A stretch of DNA of 64,000 nt, from contig NZ_KB890024.1 of assembly GCF_000372965.1 (NCBI RefSeq), positions 1,862,839-1,926,838 on the forward strand, given 5' to 3'. Made by a program: the position numbers and the translations under genes. The notes under the pieces were generated by a model. That model was not told the origin of the DNA. It saw nothing but the letters and a program-made list of their open reading frames with translations, and did not search any database. This document shows, in pieces, positions 8,687 through 17,014 of the stretch. The number at the start of each line of letters is the position of its first letter. Positions within the stretch are counted from its first letter, which is position 1. Source of the stretch: Hoeflea sp. 108. GTDB lineage: Bacteria > Pseudomonadota > Alphaproteobacteria > Rhizobiales > Rhizobiaceae.

Positions 8687-9940
8687 ATGAAAACTAACCG
8701 CCGTTTCTTCCTCACCGGTGCCGGCGCGATCGCTCTGGCTGCCATCTCTGGCGTTGCCAGTGCCCAGGACGCGGTTAATGAAGTTCTCGGCTCCTCGCGC
8801 CGCGGCAACTGGGACGACGAGTTTGACGCCAAGGTAAGCCAGGGCGCCAAGGTCGCCTCGACGCTGCCCGTGTTCTCGCCCCAGACAATCGGCTTCACCC
8901 AGCAGGCGATTGCCCAGTACCAGAACATTGTCGCCCAGGGCGGCTGGCCGGTCGTTCCCGCCAACAAGAAGCTTCGCCTCGGCGACGAGGATGCAGACGT
9001 TGCCGTGCTGCGCAAGCGCCTGATGGTGTCGGGTGACCTGTCGCCGCGTGCCGGCATCTCCAATTCCTTCGACACCTATGTCGATGCCGCCCTCAAGCGC
9101 TTCCAGGCACGTCATGGCCTTCCGGCCGATGGCGTCATGGGCCAGTACACCTATGCGGCGATGAACATCAGCGCCCAGGTTCGCCTTGGCCAGCTCGAGA
9201 CCAACTTGACGCGAATCCAGGCGCAGGCCGGCACGCTTGGCCAGCGCTACGTCAACGTCAACATTCCCGCAGCTCAGGTCGAGGCCGTCGAGGGCGATCG
9301 CGTCGTCCTTCGCCACACGGCAATCGTCGGCAAGGTCGACCGCCAGTCGCCGATCGTCAATTCGAAGATCAACGAGATCGTCGTCAATCCGTACTGGAAC
9401 GCGCCGGTGTCGATCGTTCGCCGCGACATCATTCCGCTGATGCGCAAGAACCCGAACTACCTCACCGACAACAAGATCCGCCTCATCGCGCCCAATGGCA
9501 GCGAGGTCGATCCGATGACTGTCGACTGGTCGACGGAAGAGGCGGCCAAGTATCTGTTCCGCCAGGACCCGGGCGCCATCAACGCCATGGCTTCGGTGAA
9601 GATCAATTTCCCGAGCCCCGATGGCGTCTACATGCACGACACGCCGCAGCAGAGCCTGTTCAACAAGCTCATGCGCTTCGATTCCTCGGGCTGCGTGCGC
9701 GTCCAGAACGTGCGCGACCTCGTCACCTGGATCCTGCGCGACACGCCGGGCTGGAGCCGCCAGCACTTCGAGCAGACCATCAAGTCGGGCGCCAACACCC
9801 CGGTTCCCGTCACCAACCCGGTTCCGGTTTATTTCACCTATGTCTCTGCCTGGTCCACCGGAGATGGCGTCGTGCAGTTCCGCGACGACATCTATGGCCG
9901 CGACGGCGTCGACGAGCTGCAGATCACTTCGGCGCTCTGA
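8687..9940 (+). CDS. ldtP: L,D-transpeptidase (YkuD domain) with PG-binding domain, Tat signal
   Basis: 417 residues. The N-terminus MKTNRRFFLTGAGA carries a twin-arginine motif (NRRFFL) and a cleavage site near ASAQ, so export is probably by Tat. Residues about 90-170 form a peptidoglycan-binding domain (RLGDEDADVAVLRKRL to DGVMGQYTYAAMN). The C-terminal half is YkuD, with the histidine in MHDTPQQ and catalytic Cys336 in SSGCVRVQN. It should form 3-3 peptidoglycan cross-links or lipoprotein anchors in the periplasm. ATG 8687 follows GGGAAG; upstream ATGs at 8672 and 8609 add non-signal sequence. Probable target of LdtR. Confidence 0.92.
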   Translation: MKTNRRFFLTGAGAIALAAISGVASAQDAVNEVLGSSRRGNWDDEFDAKVSQGAKVASTLPVFSPQTIGFTQQAIAQYQNIVAQGGWPVVPANKKLRLGDEDADVAVLRKRLMVSGDLSPRAGISNSFDTYVDAALKRFQARHGLPADGVMGQYTYAAMNISAQVRLGQLETNLTRIQAQAGTLGQRYVNVNIPAAQVEAVEGDRVVLRHTAIVGKVDRQSPIVNSKINEIVVNPYWNAPVSIVRRDIIPLMRKNPNYLTDNKIRLIAPNGSEVDPMTVDWSTEEAAKYLFRQDPGAINAMASVKINFPSPDGVYMHDTPQQSLFNKLMRFDSSGCVRVQNVRDLVTWILRDTPGWSRQHFEQTIKSGANTPVPVTNPVPVYFTYVSAWSTGDGVVQFRDDIYGRDGVDELQITSAL

Positions 9941-9957
9941 GCCGACGCACAAGATGC

Positions 9958-9987
9958 AAAAAAGGCCGCCTTCGGGCGGCCTTTTTT
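9958..9987 (+). terminator. Rho-independent terminator after the L,D-transpeptidase gene
   Basis: GGCCGCC (9964-9970), a TTCG loop and GGCGGCC (9975-9981) form a perfect stem with six T after it and a matching A-run before it, so it could work in both directions. Confidence 0.88.
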
Positions 9988-10118
9988 GTTGCTGGCCGAA
10001 ATGCGACCACGAAATTTCGCAGCCTACGTGGCGACGCTGGGGCAAGTATGTTAATTGCCCGCCGAACCTCCCCGATGCCCCTCCGGATCATTGTCCGGAC
10101 CAGCAAGGATCAGAACCG

Positions 10119-11420
10119 ATGGCAGCTTCGAAACACCTCGAATCCTTCTTTGGAACCCCGCTTTCGGAGGTGGATCCGGAGATCTTCGGCTCGATTCGCA
10201 ATGAGCTTGGTCGCCAGCGCCATGAGATCGAGCTGATCGCTTCTGAGAACATCGTCTCTCGCGCTGTGCTCGAGGCTCAGGGCTCGATCATGACGAACAA
10301 ATATGCCGAGGGTTATCCGGGCAAGCGCTACTACGGCGGCTGCCAGTTCGTAGACGTTGCCGAGGAGCTCGCCATCGAGCGCGCCAAGAAGCTGTTCGGC
10401 TGCAACTTCGCCAACGTCCAGCCGAATTCCGGCAGCCAGATGAACCAGGCGGTGTTCCTGGCGCTGCTGCAGCCGGGCGACACCTTCATGGGTCTCGACC
10501 TCAATTCGGGCGGTCACCTGACCCACGGCTCGCCAGTCAACATGTCCGGCAAGTGGTTCAAGGTCGTCTCCTACGGCGTCCGCAAGGACGACCACCTGCT
10601 CGACATGGACGAGGTTGCGCGCCTGGCCCGCGAAACCAAGCCGAAGCTGATCCTTGCCGGCGGCACGGCCTATTCGCGCATCTGGGACTGGAAGCGCTTC
10701 CGCGAGATCGCCGACGAGATCGGCGCCTATCTGATGGTCGACATGGCCCACATTGCTGGCCTCGTCGCCGCCGGCGTGCATCCGTCGCCGCTGCCGCATG
10801 CGCATGTCGTCACCACAACCACACACAAGTCGCTGCGCGGCCCGCGCGGCGGCATGATCCTCACCAACGATGAGGATATCGCCAAGAAGGTCAATTCGGC
10901 CGTGTTCCCCGGCTTGCAGGGCGGCCCGCTGATGCACGTCATCGCCGCCAAGGCCGTCGCCTTCGGCGAAGCGCTCAAGCCCGAGTTCAAGACTTATGCC
11001 GAAAACATCGTCGCCAACTCGAAGGCGCTTGCCGAGAGCCTCAAGGCCACCGGCCTCGACATCGTCTCGGGCGGTACCGACAACCATCTGATGCTGGTCG
11101 ACCTGCGTCCCAAGAATGCCACCGGAAAGCGCGCCGAGGCAGCCCTTGGCCGCGCCAACATCACCTGCAACAAGAACGGCATCCCCTTCGACCCGGAGAA
11201 GCCCTTTGTCACCTCGGGCGTTCGCCTCGGCACGCCGGCCGGCACGACCCGCGGCTTCGGCACGGCCGAATTCCGCGAGATTGGCCAGCTGATTGCCGAA
11301 GTGCTCGACGGCCTCAAGGTCGCGAACTCGGATGAAGGCAACGCCGCCGTCGAGGCTGCCGTGAAGCAGAAGGTTGTCGCCCTGACCGAGCGTTTCCCGC
11401 TTTATCCCTATCTGGGGTAA
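10119..11420 (+). CDS. glyA: Serine hydroxymethyltransferase
   Basis: 433 residues, normal for bacterial SHMT. PLP-dependent interconversion of serine and glycine with tetrahydrofolate supplies one-carbon units. Visible hallmarks are ELIASENIVS near the N-terminus, EGYPGKRYYGGCQFVD, and the PLP-lysine segment TTTTHKSLRGPRGG. ATG 10119 (MAASKHLESFFGTPL) has AAGGA upstream; the frame is open back to 9621, but that part lies inside the transpeptidase gene in another frame and is not coding. Followed by a palindromic repeat and a long hairpin terminator. Confidence 0.97.
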   Translation: MAASKHLESFFGTPLSEVDPEIFGSIRNELGRQRHEIELIASENIVSRAVLEAQGSIMTNKYAEGYPGKRYYGGCQFVDVAEELAIERAKKLFGCNFANVQPNSGSQMNQAVFLALLQPGDTFMGLDLNSGGHLTHGSPVNMSGKWFKVVSYGVRKDDHLLDMDEVARLARETKPKLILAGGTAYSRIWDWKRFREIADEIGAYLMVDMAHIAGLVAAGVHPSPLPHAHVVTTTTHKSLRGPRGGMILTNDEDIAKKVNSAVFPGLQGGPLMHVIAAKAVAFGEALKPEFKTYAENIVANSKALAESLKATGLDIVSGGTDNHLMLVDLRPKNATGKRAEAALGRANITCNKNGIPFDPEKPFVTSGVRLGTPAGTTRGFGTAEFREIGQLIAEVLDGLKVANSDEGNAAVEAAVKQKVVALTERFPLYPYLG

Positions 11421-11425
11421 GCTGA

Positions 11426-11470
11426 CGCATCGGCCCGAAGATCGGAATCGGTTTTCGGAAAGCACGACTG
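11426..11470. repeat. Palindromic intergenic repeat (rhizobial type)
   Basis: The stretch around CCCGAAGATCGG and GGTTTTCGG resembles the short palindromes scattered between genes in Mesorhizobium and relatives. Similar pieces occur at 18004-18035 and 38797-38893 in this window. The assignment is from memory of the type and is not a family match. Confidence 0.5.
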
Positions 11471-11494
11471 AGGCCACAAAGGCCTTCACAATTT

Positions 11495-11536
11495 GAAGCC
11501 CTATGCCGGTCATCCCGGCATAGGGCTTCTGCTTTT
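11495..11536 (+). terminator. Long hairpin terminator after glyA
   Basis: GAAGCCCTATGCCGG (11495-11509) and CCGGCATAGGGCTTC (11515-11529) form a perfect 15-bp stem with loop TCATC, followed by TGCTTTT. Confidence 0.75.
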
Positions 11537-11590
11537 CGGGATCATGCATTAAGCCTTTCCCGGTCGAGGATTCGAAAGACAAGGCCGAAC

Positions 11591-12055
11591 ATGCGTTGCC
11601 CCTATTGCCAGTCTGAAGACACGCAGGTGAAGGACTCCCGTCCCGCCGAGGATGGGGCCGCGATCCGCAGGCGCCGCATCTGCCCGGTCTGCGGAGGGCG
11701 CTTCACCACATTCGAGCGCGTCCAGCTGCGCGATCTCGTCGTGCTCAAGAAGTCCGGCCGCAAGGTGCCGTTCGACCGCGACAAGCTTGCCCGCTCGGTC
11801 GAGATCGCCGTGCGCAAGCGCAATGTCGACCCCGAGCGCATCGAGCGCGCCGTCACCGGCATCGTTCGCCAGCTCGAAAGCTCGGGCGAGAGCGAGATTC
11901 CCTCGGGCGAGATCGGCCGGCTGGTCATGGAGGCGCTGAAGTCGCTCGATGACGTCGCCTATGTGCGTTTTGCCTCCGTCTACCGCAATTTCCGCGAGGC
12001 CAAGGACTTCCACGAGGTGCTTGGTGAGCTCAAGGGCGACGAGGACGCCGGTTGA
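11591..12055 (+). CDS. nrdR: Transcriptional repressor NrdR
   Basis: 154 residues, the full family length. The N-terminal zinc ribbon is complete (MRCPYCQSEDTQVKDSR, then ICPVCGGRFTTFERV), and the rest is the ATP-cone domain that senses dATP/ATP. NrdR represses ribonucleotide reductase operons. It stands just ahead of ribD (3 bases between them), the usual alphaproteobacterial order, so nrdR and the rib genes are likely co-transcribed. Confidence 0.95.
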   Translation: MRCPYCQSEDTQVKDSRPAEDGAAIRRRRICPVCGGRFTTFERVQLRDLVVLKKSGRKVPFDRDKLARSVEIAVRKRNVDPERIERAVTGIVRQLESSGESEIPSGEIGRLVMEALKSLDDVAYVRFASVYRNFREAKDFHEVLGELKGDEDAG

Positions 12056-12058
12056 ACC

Positions 12059-13183
12059 ATGGCCGGTAGCGTCACTGCTGAGCAGGATCTCGTCGATCGG
12101 CGCTTCATGGCCGCCGCGATCCGCTTGTCTCGCCGCAATCTCGGCCTGACCTCAACGAATCCTTCCGTAGGCACTCTGATCGTCCGCGATGACGGCAACG
12201 GCCCCGTCATCGTCGGATGTGGCGTCACCGCCGTCGGCGGTCGTCCGCATGCCGAGCCGCAGGCGCTTGCCGATGCCGGTGAGCTGGCACGCGGCGCCAC
12301 AGCCTATGTGACGCTCGAACCTTGTGCTCATCATGGCCGCACCCCGCCTTGCGCCAATGCGTTAGTCGACGCCGGCATCGCCCGCGTCGTCGGCGCGGCC
12401 AGCGATCCCGACACGCGCGTTTCCGGCAAGGGTTATGCCATCCTGCGCTCCGCCGGCATCGAGGTGCGCGAGCGCGTCCTGGCCGCCGAGGCTGCCGATC
12501 AGCTGGCCGGTTATCTGAATCGATCCGTCAACAAGCGCCCGGAAGTGATTCTGAAGCTTGCGCTTTCGGCCGACGGCATGATCGGCAGGCGCGGCGCGGG
12601 CCAGATCGCGATAACGGGCGAGATCGCCCGCCGGCAGGTCCACGTCATGCGCGCCGAATGCGATGCGATCCTGATCGGCATCGGCACTGCCATCGCCGAC
12701 AATCCCGAGCTTACCGTCCGCCTGCCTGGCCTGCGCACGCGCTCGCCTGCACGCATCGTGCTCGACAGGCTTGTTCGCCTGCCGGTCACCTCGAAGCTGG
12801 CGATGTCGGCAAGGGATGTTCCGGTGCTCGTCGCTGCCTGTTCGGAGGGCGACGCCCCAAACAAGGCTGCCCTTGAGCGGTTGGGCGTAAAGTTCCTGGC
12901 GACCGAGAGCTTTGACGGCCGCGTCGCCTTGCCCGAGCTGCTCGAGGATCTGGCCAGCAAGGGCATGTCACGCATCATCGTCGAAGGCGGCGCCGATACG
13001 GCGCGTGCCTTCCTCGACGAGGGACTGGTCGACCGCATCGCGCTGTTCTACGGCCCGGAAGCCATCGGCACCGATGGCATTGCAGCACCCATCGGGCGAG
13101 ACCATATACCGGCAGGGTTCAGCCTGGTGCGCGAGGCGCGCTTCGGCGAGGACATCTTTGCCGAATGGATAAGGGAAATCTGA
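12059..13183 (+). CDS. ribD: Bifunctional riboflavin deaminase/reductase RibD
   Basis: 374 residues. The N-terminal cytidine-deaminase-like domain has zinc ligands in PHAEPQAL and EPCAHHGRTPPCANAL. The C-terminal reductase domain begins near residue 155 (VILKLALSADGMIG) and has MSRIIVEGGADTARAFL. Together they carry out the deamination and side-chain reduction in the pyrimidine branch of riboflavin synthesis. The stop TGA overlaps the ATG of ribE by one base. Confidence 0.95.
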   Translation: MAGSVTAEQDLVDRRFMAAAIRLSRRNLGLTSTNPSVGTLIVRDDGNGPVIVGCGVTAVGGRPHAEPQALADAGELARGATAYVTLEPCAHHGRTPPCANALVDAGIARVVGAASDPDTRVSGKGYAILRSAGIEVRERVLAAEAADQLAGYLNRSVNKRPEVILKLALSADGMIGRRGAGQIAITGEIARRQVHVMRAECDAILIGIGTAIADNPELTVRLPGLRTRSPARIVLDRLVRLPVTSKLAMSARDVPVLVAACSEGDAPNKAALERLGVKFLATESFDGRVALPELLEDLASKGMSRIIVEGGADTARAFLDEGLVDRIALFYGPEAIGTDGIAAPIGRDHIPAGFSLVREARFGEDIFAEWIREI

Positions 13184-13800
13184 TGTTTACCGGTATCGTC
13201 ACCGATGTGGGGACCGTTGCGTCCGCCGTTCCGCTCGACCAGGGCGTCCGCCTGCGCATCGACACCGTCTACGACCCCAAGACGATCGATATCGGCGCGT
13301 CGATCGCCTGCTCCGGCGTATGCCTGACCGTCGTCACCCTGCCGGAAGACACCTCCAATGCCCGCTGGTTCGAGGTCGAAGCATGGGAAGAGGCGCTGCG
13401 CCTGACCACGGCCAGCGACTGGCAGGCCGGGCGGAAGATCAATCTCGAACGCGCCCTCAAGATCGGCGACGAGCTCGGCGGCCACATTGTTTCGGGCCAT
13501 GTCGATGGCATGGCCGAGATCGTCTCACGCGAAGACGAGGGCGAGGCGGTACGCTTCAGACTTGAAGCCCCGCGCGAATTGGCCAGGTTCATCGCGCCCA
13601 AGGGCTCGGTGGCACTCGACGGCACCTCGCTGACCGTCAACAAGGTCGAGGGCACCCGCTTCGACGTACTGTTGATCCACCATTCGCTCCAGGTCACGAC
13701 CTGGGGAGAGCGCAAGGTCGGCGACCGGGTGAACATCGAGATCGACACCATGGCTCGCTATGCGGCGCGGCTGGCCGAGGCTGCGAAGGAAGGGCTCTGA
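13183..13800 (+). CDS. ribE: Riboflavin synthase, alpha subunit
   Basis: 205 residues with the N-terminal signature MFTGIVTDVG and two internally repeated barrel halves (ACSGVCLTV and DGTSLTVN mark the same point in each). It dismutates two 6,7-dimethyl-8-ribityllumazines to riboflavin. ATG 13183 overlaps the ribD stop (TGATG) and has AAGGGA upstream; an in-frame GTG-type start at 13165 would lie inside ribD. Confidence 0.95.
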   Translation: MFTGIVTDVGTVASAVPLDQGVRLRIDTVYDPKTIDIGASIACSGVCLTVVTLPEDTSNARWFEVEAWEEALRLTTASDWQAGRKINLERALKIGDELGGHIVSGHVDGMAEIVSREDEGEAVRFRLEAPRELARFIAPKGSVALDGTSLTVNKVEGTRFDVLLIHHSLQVTTWGERKVGDRVNIEIDTMARYAARLAEAAKEGL

Positions 13801-13914
13801 GGGCAGGGGCGGCCCCGCGGTCATGGACCAGCAGTTTCCTTATGTGGTCATTAACACTTCGCTTGCGAACTCCCCCGGTTCGGCCTAATTGACCGGCTCT
13901 GCCGGAGATCGAAC

Positions 13915-14379
13915 ATGGCCAATGACAAGCAACTGAAGCTCCTCATCATCGAGGCGCGCTTCTACGACGACCTCGCCGACGCCCTTCTGGACGGCGCCAA
14001 GGCCGCGTTGAGCGAAGCCGGCGCTTCTTATGATGTGGTGACCGTGCCCGGCGCTCTGGAGATTCCGGCCGTGATTTCCTTCGCGCTCGACGCAGCTGAC
14101 GACGAAGGTACCGAATATGACGGCTATGTCGCGCTCGGCACCGTCATCCGCGGCGAGACCTATCATTTCGACATCGTCGCCAACGAATCCTGCCGCGCCC
14201 TGATGGACCTCTCGGTCGCCGAGTCGATCGCTGTGGGCAACGGCATCCTGACAACCGAGAACGAAGAGCAGGCCTGGGCGCGCGCGCGCCGCAGCGAAGG
14301 CGACAAGGGCGGCTTTGCCGCGCGCGCCGCACTCACCATGATCGCCCTGCGCGAGAAACTTGGAGCGGCCCGATCGTGA
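13915..14379 (+). CDS. ribH: 6,7-dimethyl-8-ribityllumazine synthase
   Basis: 154 residues. The catalytic and phosphate-binding core GTVIRGETYHFDIVANES is intact, with PGALEIP upstream. It joins the ribitylamino-uracil with dihydroxybutanone phosphate. A 114-base gap separates it from ribE; no FMN riboswitch fold was recognised there. Its stop overlaps the nusB start (GTGA). Confidence 0.95.
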   Translation: MANDKQLKLLIIEARFYDDLADALLDGAKAALSEAGASYDVVTVPGALEIPAVISFALDAADDEGTEYDGYVALGTVIRGETYHFDIVANESCRALMDLSVAESIAVGNGILTTENEEQAWARARRSEGDKGGFAARAALTMIALREKLGAARS

Positions 14380-14876
14380 CCTCTTCCGAAGGCAAGGACC
14401 AGCCAGTCGTCCGCCACGCCAACAAGCGTGGCGCAGCCCGTCTTGCCGCCGTGCAGGCGCTCTACCAGATGGACGTGGCCGGCAGCGGCCTGCTCGAAAT
14501 CACCGCTGAATACGAGGCGTTCCGCCTCGGCAAGGAAGTCGACGGGGCGCTCTACCGTGAAGCCGATGCCCAGTGGTTCCGCGCCATCCTTGCCGGCGTC
14601 GTCGAGAATCAGAAGTTCGTCGACCCTGTCATCCGCGAGTCGCTGACCGAGGACTGGCCGCTGTCGCGCCTCGATTCCACTTTGCGCGCTATCCTGCGCG
14701 CCGGTGTATTCGAGCTGATGAAGCGCCAGGATGTTCCGGTTGCGGTGATCGTCTCGGAATATGTCGACATCGCCAAGGCTTTCTACGTCGATGACGAGCC
14801 CAAGCTCGTCAACGCAGTGCTCGACCGCGTCTCTCGCAAGCTGCGCGGCGAAGGAAAGGGCAAAGACGCATTATGA
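14376..14876 (+). CDS. nusB: Transcription antitermination factor NusB
   Basis: 166 residues, all-helical NusB fold: an early KRGAARLAAVQALYQMDV helix and the C-terminal VPVAVIVSEYVDIAKAF with the conserved E-Y-V-x-I-A-K-A-F segment. NusB with S10 (NusE) binds boxA of rRNA leaders. It overlaps ribH upstream and the MFS gene downstream, each by four bases, so the series is translationally coupled. Confidence 0.94.
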   Translation: MTSSEGKDQPVVRHANKRGAARLAAVQALYQMDVAGSGLLEITAEYEAFRLGKEVDGALYREADAQWFRAILAGVVENQKFVDPVIRESLTEDWPLSRLDSTLRAILRAGVFELMKRQDVPVAVIVSEYVDIAKAFYVDDEPKLVNAVLDRVSRKLRGEGKGKDAL

Positions 14877-16072
14877 CCGGTGGCGAACGCGAAGCGCGGC
14901 GAACTGCCTATATCTTCGCCGCATCGCAGGCCATTATCGGCTCAGCTGCTCCCATTTCCTTCTCCATCGGCGGTCTCGCCGGCTACTATCTGCTCGGCGA
15001 CGACAAGTCGCTGGCAACGCTTCCCATCACCGGCTTCAGCCTCGGCCTGGCGCTCGGCGCCCTGCCGGCAGCCGCCATCATCCGCGCCATCGGGCAGCGC
15101 AGCGGCTTCATGTTCGGCACCGCCGTCACGGCAGCTGGCGGCGCCATCGCCACGCTCGCGCTGTTCCGCGCCGAGTTCTGGCTGTTCGTTTTCGGCCTGC
15201 TGCTGCTCGGCGCAGGCGGCGCCTTCGTCCAGCAGTTCCGCTTTGCAGCTGCCGACAACGCGCCGCCCGAATTCAAGGCCAACGCCATCTCCTTCGTGCT
15301 GGCAGGCGGTATCATCACCGCCATCGTCGGGCCGCAGATCGTCATTTTCACGCGCGAGATGTTTGCGCCGGTCATGTTCGCCGGCTCCTTCGCCTCGATC
15401 ATCGGCCTGGCTGCAGTCGGCGCCATCATCCTCTCCTTCCTGCGGGTCAAGGAACCTGCGCAGGGCCATGAGGCCGCATCCGATGCCGGCGCGCGGCCGC
15501 TGATGGAAATCATTTCCGAGCCGCGCTTCGCCGCGGCACTCACCTGTGCCGTCGGCAGCTATGCGCTGATGACCTTCATCATGACCGGTGCGCCGCTCGC
15601 CATGGTCGGCTGCGGCTTCTCGCCCGACGAGGCGACTTTGGGCATCTCCTGGCACGTCATGGCGATGTTCGGTCCCAGCTTCTTCACCGGCCGCATCATC
15701 CAACGTTTTGGTGCTGAGCGCGTCGTCGCCTTCGGCCTCTTCCTGCTCATCGGCTGCGCCATCGTCGCGCTGTCGGGCATAGCGCTCTGGCAGTTCTGGA
15801 CCGCGCTCATCCTGCTCGGCCTCGGCTGGAATTTCGGCTTCATCGGCGCCACAGCGATTGTGTCGACGGCCTATCGCCCGTCCGAGAAGAGCAAGGTCCA
15901 GGGTTTCCACGATTTCGTGCTGTTCGGGACGGTGGCACTCGCTTCACTGATGTCGGGTGCAGTCTACAACGCCTATGGCTGGGAGACGCTCAACTGGGTC
16001 GTCTTCCCGATCTGCGTCATCTGCCTGGCGGCACTCGCAACGCTCTCGATGGCGCGCCGCCAGCCCTCCTGA
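14873..16072 (+). CDS. MFS transporter
   Basis: 399 residues with about 12 membrane segments in two halves; the loop between segments 2 and 3 has RAIGQRSGFMFG in place of the usual MFS motif, and the central loop lies near residues 195-215. The substrate is unknown. It overlaps nusB by ATGA. Placement behind the riboflavin genes does not by itself make it a flavin transporter. Confidence 0.85.
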   Translation: MTGGEREARRTAYIFAASQAIIGSAAPISFSIGGLAGYYLLGDDKSLATLPITGFSLGLALGALPAAAIIRAIGQRSGFMFGTAVTAAGGAIATLALFRAEFWLFVFGLLLLGAGGAFVQQFRFAAADNAPPEFKANAISFVLAGGIITAIVGPQIVIFTREMFAPVMFAGSFASIIGLAAVGAIILSFLRVKEPAQGHEAASDAGARPLMEIISEPRFAAALTCAVGSYALMTFIMTGAPLAMVGCGFSPDEATLGISWHVMAMFGPSFFTGRIIQRFGAERVVAFGLFLLIGCAIVALSGIALWQFWTALILLGLGWNFGFIGATAIVSTAYRPSEKSKVQGFHDFVLFGTVALASLMSGAVYNAYGWETLNWVVFPICVICLAALATLSMARRQPS

Positions 16073-16227
16073 ATTTTCCCAAGGGAAGCCGGGAGAGTTG
16101 ATCGGATAGAAGGTGCATCTCGCCGTCTCCGGTGATTGCATCAATCGGCGTTGCACCGGCTTCCGCGTCTTTGACTTGGCCCGTATAAGTAGTTGCCAAC
16201 ACGCAGCTCCTCTTCGAAAGGCGTCTG

Positions 16228-16710
16228 ATGCAAAGAACGCGCTCTCGTAGGTTTTTCTTGTTGTTGCTGATCATATGCGTAGTGGCGGGGGCTGGGATCG
16301 CCTATGCGACAATCAGAATTGTTCACCCCACCGAGCTCGCATATTCGGCCGTACTAAGTGACAGCCTAGACTATCAGTCCCCCACCAAGCGGGTCATCAT
16401 TGAGATGTTTTCCCCGGCCGTTCCTGCAGAGGTCAGGAAATACTGCTCAATGGGTGGTTTTCAACTCCGGGCCGCAGTCTGGCGAGATGTCTCTCTATGC
16501 CAGCGGGACGATATGTCCGACGCCGATTTCGACCTTCGCAACAGCTACTTCCGCACGCGTGTGGACGATGACTACAGTCGGTTCTACTGGACGGTCACCG
16601 AAGTGGTCGGGAAGGGAGCGCTAGCCGGCTTTGCAGTGTGGGCCTTCGCTCTACTGCTCTTCGGGGCCTATAAATGGGTGATGCGCGCCCCAGCGCACAC
16701 AGCTTCCTAG
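16228..16710 (+). CDS. Hypothetical membrane-anchored protein
   Basis: 160 residues: an N-terminal basic stretch with a hydrophobic segment (about 10-30), a soluble middle of about 95 residues with two cysteines (KYCSMGG, VSLCQRDD), and a second hydrophobic segment (about 130-150). I recognise no family. Codon use is visibly less GC-biased than in neighbours (many A/T third positions) and the flanking DNA is also less GC-rich, suggesting recent acquisition or weak selection. Start ATG 16228; GAAAGG lies about 9 bases upstream. Confidence 0.6.
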   Translation: MQRTRSRRFFLLLLIICVVAGAGIAYATIRIVHPTELAYSAVLSDSLDYQSPTKRVIIEMFSPAVPAEVRKYCSMGGFQLRAAVWRDVSLCQRDDMSDADFDLRNSYFRTRVDDDYSRFYWTVTEVVGKGALAGFAVWAFALLLFGAYKWVMRAPAHTAS

Positions 16711-16868
16711 CCGCCGTCTCAGTTGATCAACAGCCTGCCAATGCGACACCCTGGCACTTGACTAAGCACCCCCGGCCGCAGCGAAGCCGCTGCCCTGAAC
16801 AGGCGCTATAGCCATCAAGTAGCAAGCTCTACGGGACCATGACAGGCGGCGCTCCTGACAAGACGTTG

Positions 16869-16896
16869 TCGGGAGGATGTCCTCCCGATTTTCTTT
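16869..16896 (+). terminator. Hairpin terminator in the 16711-17014 gap
   Basis: TCGGGAGGA (16869-16877) and TCCTCCCGA (16880-16888) pair perfectly, followed by TTTTCTTT. A smaller hairpin (GACAA/TTGTC) precedes it. The rest of the 304-base gap holds an AT-rich piece (about 16895-16915) that is a likely promoter for the osmoprotectant operon; no gene is seen. Confidence 0.7.
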
Positions 16897-17014
16897 GATA
16901 TTCAAAAAAATATTGCGCAGCCCCGGCGCATTGTGAAACCGTGTGCCCCGACGGAAGCTGGGTCGCCATGCTCATATGCGGCCACCGAATCCGAGAATGA
17001 GAAGGGGCTTCACC

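Noticed and set aside
8612..10045. 477-codon minus-strand open frame opposite the L,D-transpeptidase
   Set aside because: Antisense composition; opposite strand has a signal peptide and catalytic motifs.
9621..10118. N-terminal extension of GlyA
   Set aside because: It lies within the transpeptidase gene in another frame and crosses a terminator; the true start has a ribosome site and family N-terminus.
10110..11582. 490-codon open frame opposite glyA
   Set aside because: Antisense artefact; GlyA on the plus strand is full length with all motifs.
13801..13914. FMN riboswitch before ribH
   Set aside because: Too short and lacking the conserved RFN segments; no multi-branch fold seen.
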